Source of the DNA: Chromera velia
Taxonomy: Eukaryota; Sar; Chromeraceae
Assembly (NCBI GenBank): GCA_018398765.1
Contig: JAHBMJ010002809.1
Location: 67,178-95,283 of the forward strand
Direction of reading: 5' to 3'
Length of the DNA: 28,106 nt
Shown here: positions 1 to 9,550 of the stretch, piece by piece
Layout: each line of letters starts with the position of its first letter
How positions within the stretch are numbered: the stretch's first letter is position 1
The notes under the pieces: model-generated
Database searches by the model: none
Told to the model about the DNA's origin: nothing
The model's input: the letters and a program-made list of their open reading frames with translations, nothing else
Position numbers and translations under genes: made by a program

Positions 1-391
1 TACCTCTAAAACAGCAGGAAGTTGTTACACCCTCAATTGCTACAGTAAGAATGAGTGATTAGGCTCTGTTACACTTAAACATTATATGAACAACGATTGC
101 TGTATCAAATCCATGTTTCTAAATTAGTTATAAATCAGTTTACAATTAGTTGATGCAACTTTGTAGTTAACGCTTGTTGTTCAGGTGCTTTCCTACCTAC
201 CTAAGAATAACTCTACATAAATTACGTCCTTAACCGCAACATTTACATTTCAGCTTATATTATGTACCACATAAAATGTAATATGGCCCTTCGGCCCATG
301 TATATGTAACGAAGTTATATTAATTACGGCTAACACCACTATGTATTATATATTGCATGATATCATTAGCATATATATTACTAGGCTTGGA

Positions 392-426
<35 letters not shown>

Positions 427-521
427 TGAATGAATGAATAAATGAATGAATTAAGTTGCCTTTACTAGAGTAGAGCCGTGCTCCCAGCAGCCCATGTTCA
501 TGCAAGAGATCGTCAATCATC

Positions 522-554
<33 letters not shown>

Positions 555-689
555 TCATCATCATCATCATACGCCATCGCTATCGGCCCATAATAGGCGT
601 CTAGCGTTCGGCAAGTCACAACACGCAAGGCAGATTATTAAATGATGGACCCTTATTTCGCAACCTTTGGCAAATAGCTTAACAGCTGC

Positions 690-723
<34 letters not shown>

Positions 724-1900
724 TTAGGGTTCCCCTAATATAATAATATAAATATAATATAATATGATATAACATGATGATGATGATGATATGTAAGGTT
801 AAAGCCGGTGAGCCATATAGGCTCTGGCCAACCTAGTATTTCCTGTATAGATTTGATCTCTCAACCTAGGCCCCACTGAGGCATTTGTATGGATCAAAGC
901 CTAGCTAGGGCGGAAATGGAAATAGAAACAGAAGGTAACATCTACATGAATTCACCGCGTGTTTGTCTTTTTTCCCTTTTTAATTCATCTGAACAGAGCA
1001 ACTTGCCTCTGAAGCCTGAATCGCTGCCTGATAAAAAACTGTCTCAAAAAACAACAACCAAAGAGATGCGTCATCATCAGATTTTGCAGGACCGATTGTA
1101 GGACGGATCTTCATTCTCTGACTCATCTCCGGCCTTGAACCCACTCTTTATCCTCCCATATTACATTAAGTTTATATTATATTATGTTACATTATATTAT
1201 ATTAGTGTTTTGTCTGAAATATAATATATATTGAATCCGAGCCTAGATATATTATTTAATATACTTATAGACCACTAGCTAATAAATAATAATAATAATC
1301 ATGATGATCATGATGCATGCATATACATATATGTACTTATGCTGATACTAATAAATTTCCTCTAAATTTGTCCAAATTATATTGCACTAGAATCGTGACT
1401 ATATTATAATGCTCCGACTCCGCCTCCGAATCCCAATTTTAGTCTCAGTCCCTAATTTTTTTACTGTAGAATCCAAATATTATTAAATAAAATGTAAATG
1501 ATAAAAATGTTAAAATAGATAGATAGATAGATATTGATTAATTTATGCATGGATATATATTCTAGAAAACTTGTTAGAAAAGTCTTGAGATCTGAGTTAA
1601 AGTTCATTCAACTTGATTGACGACTAGTCACAAGTATGCACACTTACCTAGAGTTGCAAATAAATGAAATCATTAGTGAAATCAAAATATAATCAAAATT
1701 AAAGAATGACAGAAAATATTAGATTGACAGAAAGCGGTTTCTAGAGCATGCCTCTTTCTGAAAGACGTGACTTAATTGATTGAAAGCTGCAAAATGATCT
1801 GCAACACCGACTCTACATGCCCACTCTCTATGTAAAAAGATACGAATAATCGATTTTTAAACCTGCCAATTGAGGTTACACAAGAGATTGCACAACAAAT
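1..1900. other. AT-rich intergenic region, no gene seen
   Basis: This stretch is clearly richer in A and T than the rest of the window. It contains several (TA)n runs, GAT, ATGA and GATA repeats and no frame with coding character; the short frames present are made of repeat or low-complexity residues. A short degenerate block near 1410-1440 (ctccgactccgcctccgaat) resembles internal repeats of dispersed elements but cannot be assigned. Confidence 0.6.
396..450. repeat. (TA)n followed by (ATGA)n microsatellite
   Basis: About 27 bases of uninterrupted TA are followed directly by ATGA tetranucleotides. Further TA tracts lie at 524-552 (followed by a TCA run) and 694-721. Confidence 0.95.
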
Positions 1901-3175
1901 TGCAAGAAGAGTCACGCGCACGAGACACCTCTCTTTTCTTGTGGGGCATAAGCAAGGTGCCTTTATATAATGATTGTATTATATTATTATACGCTTTTCA
2001 ATGAATGTTTGTCTCTATCTGTCTGTCTTTTCTTTTGCTCTTTCCAAATAAAACGCTACCAATTTGCCACTTCTTCAGTGACACGCAAGAAAATGTCTTC
2101 GCAACACATGCAGATGAACATGCAACGGTTATACTCCAATACATGCCGAGTCAACAAACAAGAGACAGACACATAAACGGACCAAGAAAACGCAGAAGCA
2201 TTACACTAAGAGAACCACCACAAGGGCAGAAACACATACACTGAAGAAGGAAGAAGGGGAGAAAAGAGGGGAGGAGGAGGACCTACAAAAGGAGAATACA
2301 GAAGTAAAATGAATGCATTCAAGAAAAGAATGCAAGTGAAAAAAGATTTTCCACTATTTCCCACTTTTCTGGTAAGACGCCATACAACGCTTTTCTTGGA
2401 AGATAGTGCTGAAAAAACGAAAAGGAAAACAAGCGGATAGCACTAGCGCAGATATGTACAATTTTATACAAACAAGGGAGGAATCGAGACAGACAAACAT
2501 TCAAGACAACGCTGTATACAGAAAAGATCCCCCCAACTTAAGAGACTGTCATGTCAGATTGAATTTCTCTCCCCATACATCCCCCGAGAGAGAGCTTTCT
2601 CTGTCACACGCTAATCATGAATACTGCACTTTCCGAAATCTTTCTTTATTCCCCCTGGGGCCTCCAAGTGTCTCTAACTTACCCATTCACATACTACAAA
2701 AACCGGACGAGAGATTGAAAAATAGAGGGACGGACAGCAGCCAGCCAGACAGACAGACAGCGAGTCATATCCCCGACGATCGAGAGGGACAATGACGTTC
2801 TCGATCAATAGATGGCTATGCATGGATAAAGGCCGACTGCTGATTTTCTTTGTAGATGCTTTCTCGCATCTTTTCCGATTTTGCCCCCTAGGACTCTCTA
2901 ACTTGTACGTTCATTCATTCACGCTCCCCTTGTGCCCCCTCCCGCACAGCCCTCGGGGCCTCATCACACCAAAAAAGTGGGAACTGGAAAATAGACACAG
3001 ACAGACACCAGAAGGGCACGCGGACAAACGGTTGAAAGAAAAGCAGCGTCATGCACCCTTTCTTCCCTTCCTTGAACTGACAAGCTCATAGATGTATGCA
3101 TAAAGAGAAGCCAACAAACTTCACGGAGCAGCTGCCTCCTAGACCTGAACCTCCTCAGGCAGAGTCCCCTCCCTG
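1901..3175. other. Intergenic or intronic DNA, no supported gene
   Basis: I see no convincing exon here. The plus strand becomes strongly purine-rich around 2240-2300 (GAAG/GGAGG runs), as it does in other parts of the minus-strand unit to the right, so this could be an intron or 3' flank of that unit. The longest plus frame (2406-2795) lacks family motifs, runs through repeat-like DNA and has no convincing splice sites. Confidence 0.4.
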
Positions 3176-3748
3176 TCAACTTCCTGAAGGTTTGCTCCAA
3201 AGAATCTCGCCACAATACGCAGCTGCCTCTCTAGGCTGCCTCCTCAGGACCTCGACATCTCTACCAAAGAGGGACAGTTGGTGAGCCGGGGAGAGGCTGC
3301 GGAGGAGACGGAAATCGATGGGAGGGATTGCCTGCCCGACATCAGGTTCCAGAGCTGAGACAGAAAGTTTGATCTCGACCTGCCAAAGCTTGTTCCAAGC
3401 TATCTGCCGTTTCAGGTTCCTCCTTTGGTGCTCTGGCTGATCTAGCGGTGCCACCTCCCTCTCCGCATACTCCCACACCGCCTCAAATATCGCCTTCCCG
3501 ACAGTCTTCGTAAGGGTCCTTCCATACCAGGCCTCGATGGCGTCTACAAAATTCAATGAGTCCATGTAAGCATCCTGGAAGACGTCTCAGAGGAGGTTTG
3601 GCGAAACGGCCTTCCACTCATCCCCTAGACAAAGGAGAAGTGCCTCCAAGGCGCTCAGAGACAGGGACAAACCAAGGCGATTTCTCATCTCATTCAGACC
3701 GAGAAAATACGGCCTATAGATGATGTGAGGCCCTCCTCCAGCCTCCTG
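3176..3748 (-). CDS. Candidate exon of unknown protein, with one in-frame TGA
   Basis: On the minus strand a 191-codon frame runs from a possible acceptor (CTATAG before CAGGAG at 3748) to a TGA at 3176-3178. Codon choice and amino-acid mix look protein-like (for example NFVDAIEAWYG, AFEAVW-like and QIAWNKLWQVEIK segments), but I recognise no family. A TGA at 3587-3589 interrupts the frame; the uninterrupted part from the Met at 3565 is 129 residues. A short in-phase intron ending in cttccag at about 3577 could remove the stop, or the copy may be broken. The phase-0 acceptor matches the phase-0 donor of the exon at 4658-4751, so both may belong to one gene. Function unknown. Confidence 0.4.
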
Positions 3749-4167
3749 CTATAGCAGGCTCTTCGCTCTGTAACTCGCAAACGCAGCAAAGAGTGTGCAC
3801 ACGAAGCCAACAGACACAATCTGCTAGAAGTTGGCCCATGTCTGCATAGACAGAAAAACTAAGAAGAGACTGTCACAGCACAGCACACCGTCATGCAAAA
3901 AGGTGAAACTGGCTGAATGGATTGGATTGTATTTGTTCAAGGGCCCACTCGATGGCCGCATAAATAAAAAGATAGATGAATGGAGGCGTGCATGCATGTA
4001 CCCTGTACATCGATCAATACCTACTGATTGAATATGTAGCAGGTGTGCTTGCCACCCCCCCCCCCCCCCCNNNNNNNNNNNNNNNNNNNNNNNNNNNNNN
4101 NNNNNNNNNNNNNNNNNNNNNNNNNNNNNNNNNNNNNNNNNNNNNNCCCCCCCCCCCCCCCACACAC

Positions 4168-4200
<33 letters not shown>

Positions 4201-4657
4201 AAACGTCAAAACAATGTGGGAACTTGATTGGTCTCAACAGATAGACCGAAAACTTGGAGCTTCAGACCGACAAAAAATATGATTATGTGAAAAAGAGAAA
4301 AACACGTACAAGGCGCAAGTCAAAAAATCAGTACCCCGCAGCGCCCTAGAGAAAAAAAGGAGGCAAATAAAGAACCGTGAGGAACTTTTGCCTGCTCTAT
4401 GACTTCTGTTGTCTTTTTTTTGTATGCAAATAAATGGTTTAAACAAAACACTGAGAAAAGGGCTTATTGTTTTCCTGGCCTACTTGTGACAGAAAGTCAG
4501 GCAGAAGGTATTTTTTCTTTTGTCCTTTCCCTCTTTATGGTACCGTAACGGCAGACAGACAAGCAAGAAGAGAGATAAAAAAAAAAGAGAAGAAAAAAGA
4601 GAGCAAGGGATAGCGAGGGAGCACTCTCAAGAGAGTAAGAGAGACAGCAAGACTAAC
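3749..4657. other. Non-coding stretch with assembly gap
   Basis: No exon is visible. The stretch contains the N gap and flanking poly-C, a short GA run and A-rich DNA; it reads as an intron between the exon candidates on either side. Confidence 0.4.
4055..4161. other. Assembly gap of 76 N inside a poly-C tract
   Basis: Sixteen C precede and fifteen C follow the N run at 4071-4146. The window also ends in poly-C at 28106. Sequencing or assembly apparently fails at long C/G homopolymers; the gap size may be nominal. Confidence 0.98.
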
Positions 4658-4751
4658 CATGTCGTCCTGGATAAAACGGAAGAGGTTGGCCCTTGCAGGC
4701 CCGATACCTGCCTCGAGAACCTTTCTCAAGTTTATAACCAGCTCCATAATT
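4658..4751 (-). CDS. Internal exon of unknown minus-strand gene
   Basis: The minus strand reads a compact amphipathic segment (IMELVINLRKVLEAG, then ARANLFRFIQDDM) that ends at a good donor, ATG followed by GTTAGT, in phase 0. The same frame stays open upstream through VPVDVVASFVADTR to a TAA at 4805-4807. Upstream of that TAA it continues as the Gln-heptad frame. If AG at 4752-4753 is the acceptor, the exon starts at 4751 and its first A completes the CA left by the Gln-rich exon. The family is unknown. The coding call rests on residue composition and on matching splice phases. Confidence 0.45.
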
Positions 4752-4808
4752 CTGGACGCGCGGGTATCGGCCACAAAGGAGGCAACGACGTCAACAGGTA
4801 CACCTTAC

Positions 4809-4939
4809 TGCTGCTGCTGTTGCTGCTGAGGCTGCTCCTCCTGCTGTTGTTGCTGCTGCAGCTCCTGCTGTTGCTGCTGCAGCTCCTGTTGCTGCTGTTC
4901 CAGCTTCTGCTGTTGCTGCTGCAGCTTTTGCTGTTCCTG
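4809..4939 (-). CDS. Gln-rich heptad coiled-coil exon
   Basis: The minus strand encodes successive heptads of the form KLQQEQQ, KLQQQQQ, KLEQQQQ, ELQQQQQ, with Leu every seventh residue. That is the spacing of a coiled coil, not of a simple CAG expansion, because AAG/GAG and CTG codons recur every 21 bases. A GTAAGG donor lies at 4808, leaving CA (phase 2), and a CTGCAG acceptor precedes 4939. In-frame TAA codons lie just outside both boundaries (4949-4951 and 4805-4807). The same DNA is also open as poly-Ala and Ser/Asn frames on the minus strand and as poly-Leu on the plus strand, so the reading frame is an inference from the heptads and the junction phases. Confidence 0.4.
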
Positions 4940-5187
4940 CTGCAGCTTTTACTGTTCTCTGCAGCCCCAGACATAAGTACAAAACGCAAAAGAATACATG
5001 CAGAAAGGCAAACAGAATCTGATGGATAACGTTTCAAATCTTCTTTACGGTGCGGGGTGTTTATTACACGTCCAAAAGCATTTGAAAGCTACATCAGGAG
5101 ACCCCCTCCCAGTGCAGACACAGGTGTGCAGCACTCACGTAGGAAGAACAGAGAGACAGACAGACAGTTAGGCAGCGCGAAACAAAT

Positions 5188-5218
<31 letters not shown>

Positions 5219-5415
5219 AAAAAAAAGAAAGAAAGAAAAAAAAAAAAAGAAAGAAAGAAAGAAATCTAAATAGGGGATACGTAAACAAGAGGTAAAAAAG
5301 ATAAAACCAAAACGAAGGCCAGCCACTAGCCCAGCCAGGAGGAAGACAAAAAACATGACCGAAATCATGCAAAGCAAATCGTCTGTACACTCTCATGCAG
5401 TCAGATCGAGGATAC
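4940..5415. repeat. Probable intron with (GAAA)n tract at 5189-5265
   Basis: Long GAAA/poly-A purine runs on the plus strand, that is CTTT pyrimidine on the minus strand. No gene is supported on either strand; the long hydrophobic minus frame here is a translation of the pyrimidine repeat. Confidence 0.7.
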
Positions 5416-5542
5416 ACAAAGGCGAAGACCACATAACGCTCGCCCCCCCCTCCCCCAAAAGGCCGCCTTTGCTGACTCTTGAGCCTCTTCCTGAGCAGGC
5501 ACCCCCTCCACAGCAGCATAGGGGCCCGCATCGTCAAGGAAG
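5416..5542 (-). CDS. Candidate exon, acidic Ala/Glu-rich segment
   Basis: After a good acceptor (tttatgcatgcag, minus strand), one frame reads FLDDAGPYAAVEGVPAQ and then an EEAQESAKAAF-type helix. It has no Met, so it is easily missed. It stays open to a TGA at 5401-5403, with a possible GTATCC donor at 5415. The one-base start phase would fit a GTGTGT donor near the end of the 6714-6976 exon. I recognise no family. It may be an exon of the same minus-strand unit. Confidence 0.3.
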
Positions 5543-6713
5543 CTGCATGCATAAATGTATACAAGCAGTCAATCCAAGAAGAGAGACACCATGCAGGACC
5601 TAAGAAGGAGAGGAGAGGAGACAACAGGAAAGGGGTAAGAAAGGGTACAAAAATTGTAGAAGACAAAATGAGAGAGAGAAGAAGAGAAAACGCCTTCTGA
5701 GAAAAAGACGGAGATCGAGAAAAAGAGCAGAAACTTAGAATCAAAGATGACCAAGTTATAAGGTCATACAGAAAGAAAAGATTTGAAGCGAGTAGACAAA
5801 GAACAAAAACCATACAATAATCCAGCACATGAAGGAATGCACATAGAATTCCAGGCAGAGCAAAGCCAAAGATTTTCGATCAGAACCGAAAAACAAAAGT
5901 AAGCTAAAAAAAAAAAGGAGAGAAAAGTAAACGCTTGCAAGCTGACCCTGTGTCACGGAGTCCGCCCGCGTCTTCGCCCTGGACGTTGCTTTTAAGCAAC
6001 AGAGAAAGAAAAAAATAAGAAGAAAGAACATCTTCAGACAAACTAAGATAGACAGACGGACGGACGGACTGACTGACCGACCGACCGACTAACCGACTGA
6101 CTGACTGACTGACCCACTGATTGACTGACTGATCGACTGACTGACTGACTAACCAACTGACTAACTGAGTGACAAGAGGGACCGAAAGAAATCAAATCTG
6201 TGCAGACATCCTAGAAGAGCTCTGCCTCCTCAAGCACGAGGAGCGTACGCACTATCGTCGGGGATTCGAATCTGTATAATTAAACAGACAGGAAGGACAG
6301 GCAAATTAAGTGGAATTAAGAATCTGATAGTCAGGCGGACTTAAAAGATTTCAAACCATCATGCAAATTCTGTGACACACTCATGGTGAGGCGATAAAAT
6401 AAGGAGAGAAAACGGGTGGAGAGAGATAATGATGAGAAAAAGGGAGCGGAGAAAGAATTAAATTTTTAAAGAAACAAGAATCAGGACAGGCATGATCATA
6501 TCAAGGGAAAGTGACCTAGAAAGTGACTGACAAACGAGTTGGCAGGCGTGCTCAATTTTTTATCTGTAAAAACCCTCATTCCACTGCTTTCCACCCTGGT
6601 CTATCCCATCTATCCAGACACGTAGCGATGCGTCTCCTCACTTGATCTGGCGTCCAAGGCTGTATAAAACCACAACCAGCGGGCATATGCATGGCAAGTT
6701 TTTCTTTGGAATG
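5543..6713. other. No supported gene; GACT/GACC tetranucleotide repeat at 6050-6172
   Basis: Purine-rich plus strand up to 6040, then about 120 bases of imperfect GACT, GACC and GACG tetranucleotides, then plain non-coding-looking DNA. No frame of note on either strand. The region probably lies within an intron of the minus-strand unit. Confidence 0.6.
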
Positions 6714-6976
6714 TCAATCGACCACACACAAATCCCATTGTGCAAGAACTGAGTAGTCTTCTAGGTAGTCTTCCACTTGCACCATGAGTTTCTCATTGGG
6801 GATAGGGAAGTAGACATGATAAAGAAGCTCGGCAGGCGCATCATGATTCAGGTCGATGATTTCTCTTGTCTGCCAAAACTCTTCTACCTTCCCCCGCCCC
6901 CCAAAAGTGGCCCTGACAAAAATCGGTAGAGCATTTGGATCATTGACGGTCACTTTATGGACCGCTTGCCCATACA
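6714..6976 (-). CDS. Exon encoding a C2-like beta-sandwich fragment
   Basis: The minus strand reads about 87 residues after an acceptor (gattatctcaag). Segments such as LPIFVRATFGG, then TREII, LLYHVYFPIPNEKLMVQVED and VLAQWDLCV alternate hydrophobic strands with polar turns. They resemble the later strands of a C2 domain (a lipid-binding or scaffolding beta sandwich, as in ferlins and related proteins). This is an impression from pattern, not a search. The frame ends in TGA at 6714; a GTGTGT donor just before the end is possible. The entry phase (two bases before the first full codon) does not match the only obvious donor of the exon at 7029-7214, so that link is unresolved. Confidence 0.5.
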
Positions 6977-7028
6977 CTTGAGATAATCAGAAAAAAGCTG
7001 TCTCACGTTTCTCCAGAGTGATGGTTGT

Positions 7029-7214
7029 CTATACAATCCGCCTCCAGTTAGATAGAATGAACTTTATGGAAATAAAAGGACCATCGGCCCTTCTGTAGAG
7101 AGGCATACCCTCCCGGTTCTTCACGGTGCAGCACGAAGACTTGAAGACCAATGGAAGCGTGTGGTCTTTTGTGTGTATTTTTGCCGTCTCCGCAAAAATT
7201 TGAAATCCTCCTTC
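7029..7214 (-). CDS. Candidate exon of unknown protein
   Basis: A strong acceptor (cttgcag) on the minus strand precedes a frame beginning EGGFQIFAETAKIHTK and continuing through NREGMPLYRRADGPFISIKF to a TAG at 7029. Codon third positions look coding in the second half. A second frame is also open here, so the choice is uncertain. The segment lies 5' of the C2-like exon on the same strand and may supply the first strands of that domain. Confidence 0.35.
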   Translation of the reverse strand, partial: EGGFQIFAETAKIHTKDHTLPLVFKSSCCTVKNREGMPLYRRADGPFISIKFILSNWRRIV

Positions 7215-7239
7215 CTGCAAGGGGAACCTGCAAGGAAGG

Positions 7240-7400
7240 AAGGAAGCAAAGGATTTCAAAGCAGGATGAACGGAAGGAAGGACGGAAGGAAAGAAGGAAG
7301 GAAAGAAGGAAGGAAGGAAGCAAAGAAAGCAGGATGAACGGAAAAAAAGAAGGAACAACGGGAGGAATGAATGAATGAATGAAGGAAGGCATAAAGGAAG
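7240..7400. repeat. GGAA/GAAT purine microsatellite
   Basis: Imperfect GGAA, GGAAC and GAAT repeats on the plus strand. Open frames across it on either strand are translations of the repeat. Confidence 0.9.
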
Positions 7401-7618
7401 GAAGGGAGGGAGGCCTAAAGTGAAGCTCAGAAGAGAGGGGTAATTTAATAATTAAATTTCAAAGGAGCGATCCGGAGAGCACCCGGTGGTCGAAGACAAA
7501 GGAGTACGTCTAGTCCCTCAACTCTTTGACAGACGCCGTATCAGACGGCCGTGCAGAAGTTCTCGAAGGGTTTTGGTTTAGCCGGGTACACAGCAAAAAA
7601 AGAGTTCATCCACTCCCA

Positions 7619-7903
7619 TTACGTCTGTACCCCCTCTCCCTCTCCGAAGTCACCAGAGCCGTCAGCCAACGGTGAACGATCTTCTGCCAGAAGACATTCA
7701 ATTTGAAGAAATGACGCACAGCCGCAACTACGAATATATACAGAGCGAGACAGGACTACATATTTATTTATATATGTTCGCCTGACAAGGTCCTGTAGAG
7801 TGGAAAAGAAACTTTCCTGTGAATCCTCAAGCCCATTAGACTGCACGAACTTCAAAACAATCTTTACACAAGAGGCGCACTGACCCATGTGCACCATTAG
7901 CCT
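7619..7903 (-). CDS. Candidate exon of unknown protein
   Basis: Following a ttgcag acceptor, the minus strand reads RLMVHMGQCASCVKIVLKF and then QESFFSTLQDLVRRTYINKY, before less protein-like residues and a TAA at 7619. A GTAGTC donor after NKY would give phase 0 and fit the phase-0 acceptor of the exon at 7214. The intron side of this acceptor is repeated in inverted form at 8111-8141. No family recognised. Confidence 0.35.
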   Translation of the reverse strand, partial: RLMVHMGQCASCVKIVLKFVQSNGLEDSQESFFSTLQDLVRRTYINKYVVLSRSVYIRSCGCASFLQIECLLAEDRSPLADGSGDFGEGEGVQT

Positions 7904-8143
7904 CTGCAACCTCCCTGAACCTAAGTGCCACTTGAAAAAATATAATGAAGATGATCTCTATCTGCGGTATTGTTTTTCAAGAGACCGTCTACGCCTGTAG
8001 CGTAGATGGTGAAGACACCGTCCAGATATGCGGCTTTAGCTTTTAAGATACCGTAAATGATCCACACGTGCGGCGCAGACTTTCAAGCTTATCCAAAAAT
8101 GCGACTTGAACTTTCAAGTGGTAGTTAGGTTCAGGGAGGTCGC
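7904..8143. repeat. Inverted repeat enclosing degenerate tandem units
   Basis: Arms at 7904-7934 and 8111-8141 (core acctccctgaacctaa) are inverted copies with a few mismatches. Between them lies a small hairpin (7984-8011, accgtctacgc paired with gcgtagatggt) and degenerate units that share a tgcgg...actttcaag pattern. Confidence 0.6.
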
Positions 8144-8456
8144 CTTTACAATAAATCTATCCCTCCTGGCTTGAAAGCTCCACCAAAATCTCATGTACAC
8201 AGCGGGGTAAGGAAGGGAGGGAAGGAGGGAGGCTTAGAGGATCTTAGAGGGAGACTTGGAATAGAGAGGAATTTTCAAAGGAGCGAGGCAGCCTGGGTCT
8301 GACATCCATTCGTCCCTCTCTAGCCTAAGCAAAAGTCCCTCTAGTCATCTCATTGAACCTTTTCCAACCTTGCCCCTAGACCTTTCTTTCCCCTCCCGTC
8401 TTTTTGGGTCTTTCATTATCCTTTCTTCTTTCCTTCCTTCCCTCCTTCTTTCCATA
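8144..8456. other. Non-coding DNA with a diverged copy of 7390-7475
   Basis: The block around 8205-8288 (GGAAGGGAGGGA purine run, GGCTTAGAG, then ttcaaaggagcga) repeats the organisation of 7390-7475. It is followed by a CT-rich tract at 8404-8450. No gene seen. Confidence 0.5.
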
Positions 8457-9157
8457 TCAGCTCTCCAAAAACCCGCCAGCTCCTTGATTAATTGTCTGCT
8501 TCCAAATCGTAACTAGATGGATGGGGCCAGCTAATTTATGGTGTTGCAAGGCTCTCGTCTCCTTCAAGGACGATGTATGACGTACGCTCTTAAACTCCGG
8601 ATCGACTCGACATGGCCGACTCTCAGGCCAGCGAGTTCGTACATGGGAAAGGAGTACTTCTTGAAAGTTAAAACCCAGGTCCATCCCATGTCCCTTTCTC
8701 CAGAAGCCTGTAGATAACGCCAAGCTGCCATTGAAGAGTCCATTCTGAAGCTGGGTGACTGGGGGGTCCTCCACCGTCGAGAGACGGCGGATAAGTGGGC
8801 TGTCAGCACTGCCTTCAGCAAACCCACAGCACGGCTGTTCATCTGTGTTGCAGTAGCGCTCATTTTGTACCAGAAAAAACAGTGAAAAAATTTTTTAGTT
8901 CAAAAAAAAAATCTATGGACACCGAATAATGCTAATCGGAGATAACGAAAGTTGACGGCACGGCCTCCGGAAGATTTACATATATATATATTCGAGACTG
9001 AGCTAAGACTGAGGAAATCCGAAACAAACGATCCAAAAAGTTTGTTGAGAAGTAGCTCGTCGCTTCCCTGATGCAAGTCCGCCTGTGCAGGCACTGGAAC
9101 GGTCTCCTGGGATTTTTTCTGATCGCTCTCTCGCTGTTTCCCTAGCTGTTGTTTCAA
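8457..9157 (-). CDS. Two-exon gene of unknown function (or 5' end of a longer one)
   Basis: Exon 1 is 9157-8980, starting at an ATG (MKQQLGKQRESDQKK, then a SDELLLNKLFGSFVSDFLSL helix) and ending at a GTAAAT donor with one base over. Exon 2 is 8842-8457. Its acceptor (gcaacacag) supplies the two bases needed to keep frame, after which the frame is open for 127 codons to a TGA, including QLQNGLFNGSLALSTGFW and FNFQEVLLSHVRTRWPE. The joined product would be 187 residues. It has a charged N-terminus, no signal peptide and no membrane segment. A second frame in exon 2, starting MSATATQMNS at 8863, is also open and is the main alternative. The gene starts at the edge of the CpG-rich divergent promoter, which supports 9157 as a real 5' end. 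No family recognised. Confidence 0.45.
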
Positions 9158-9550
9158 TTATTGACAGCTAGGCATAATATGTACGATCGCGTGGCGCCGA
9201 CCCGGCATGACCCGCGGCCGAATTTGCGGCACCCGGGCGGCGCACGTACGTATACCTGGCAGGCCACGATGCGCGCCGCCAGGCGTGCGACCCGTTTTGA
9301 AATTGTGCGAGGTCGACGGCCGCGGCCGGCAGCTTTTTAATTTTCTCGCAGCGTCTCCGACGGAAACGCTTTCTCGAAGTTTCTTTTGGCCGCGTACATA
9401 ACGTTCTTAGTGGTCGAATTCGTTCGAGTTACAACTTGAAAGACAGCGGCATAAGGTCATCCCTCCACTCATCGCGCAGGATCTCACTTGCCATCTGTGC
9501 AACCCAAAGCCGTCCCTTCCATTCAAGCCGAAAGAAACAAAAGAAGTAAG
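9158..9550. promoter_or_regulatory. Divergent CpG-rich promoter region
   Basis: This intergenic stretch separates a leftward gene (start 9157) from the rightward cyclophilin (start 9551). Between about 9180 and 9345 it is dense in CpG and in short palindromes (cgatcg, ggcgcc, cgcggccg, cccggg, cgtacg, gcgcgc, gtcgac, cggccg), unlike the CpG-poor microsatellite DNA around it. Divergent promoter is an inference from gene positions and composition; no TATA box can be assigned with confidence. Confidence 0.55.

Noticed and set aside
2406-2795. 129-codon plus-strand frame
   Set aside because: Low-information composition, ends in a GACA repeat, no flanking splice sites or motifs.
3176-3748. TGA read as Trp in the nuclear code
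   Set aside because: One interrupted frame is too little; UGA as Trp is known for chromerid plastid genes, but this is intron-rich nuclear-type DNA and other frames here use TGG.
4801-4970. Plus-strand poly-Leu frame
   Set aside because: It is the complement of the CAG/CAA-rich minus-strand heptads; no start or partner exon supports it.
5094-5828. 244-codon hydrophobic minus-strand frame
   Set aside because: Mostly translated CTTT/TTC pyrimidine repeat (FFLS runs); the better frame at 5542-5416 is a different one.
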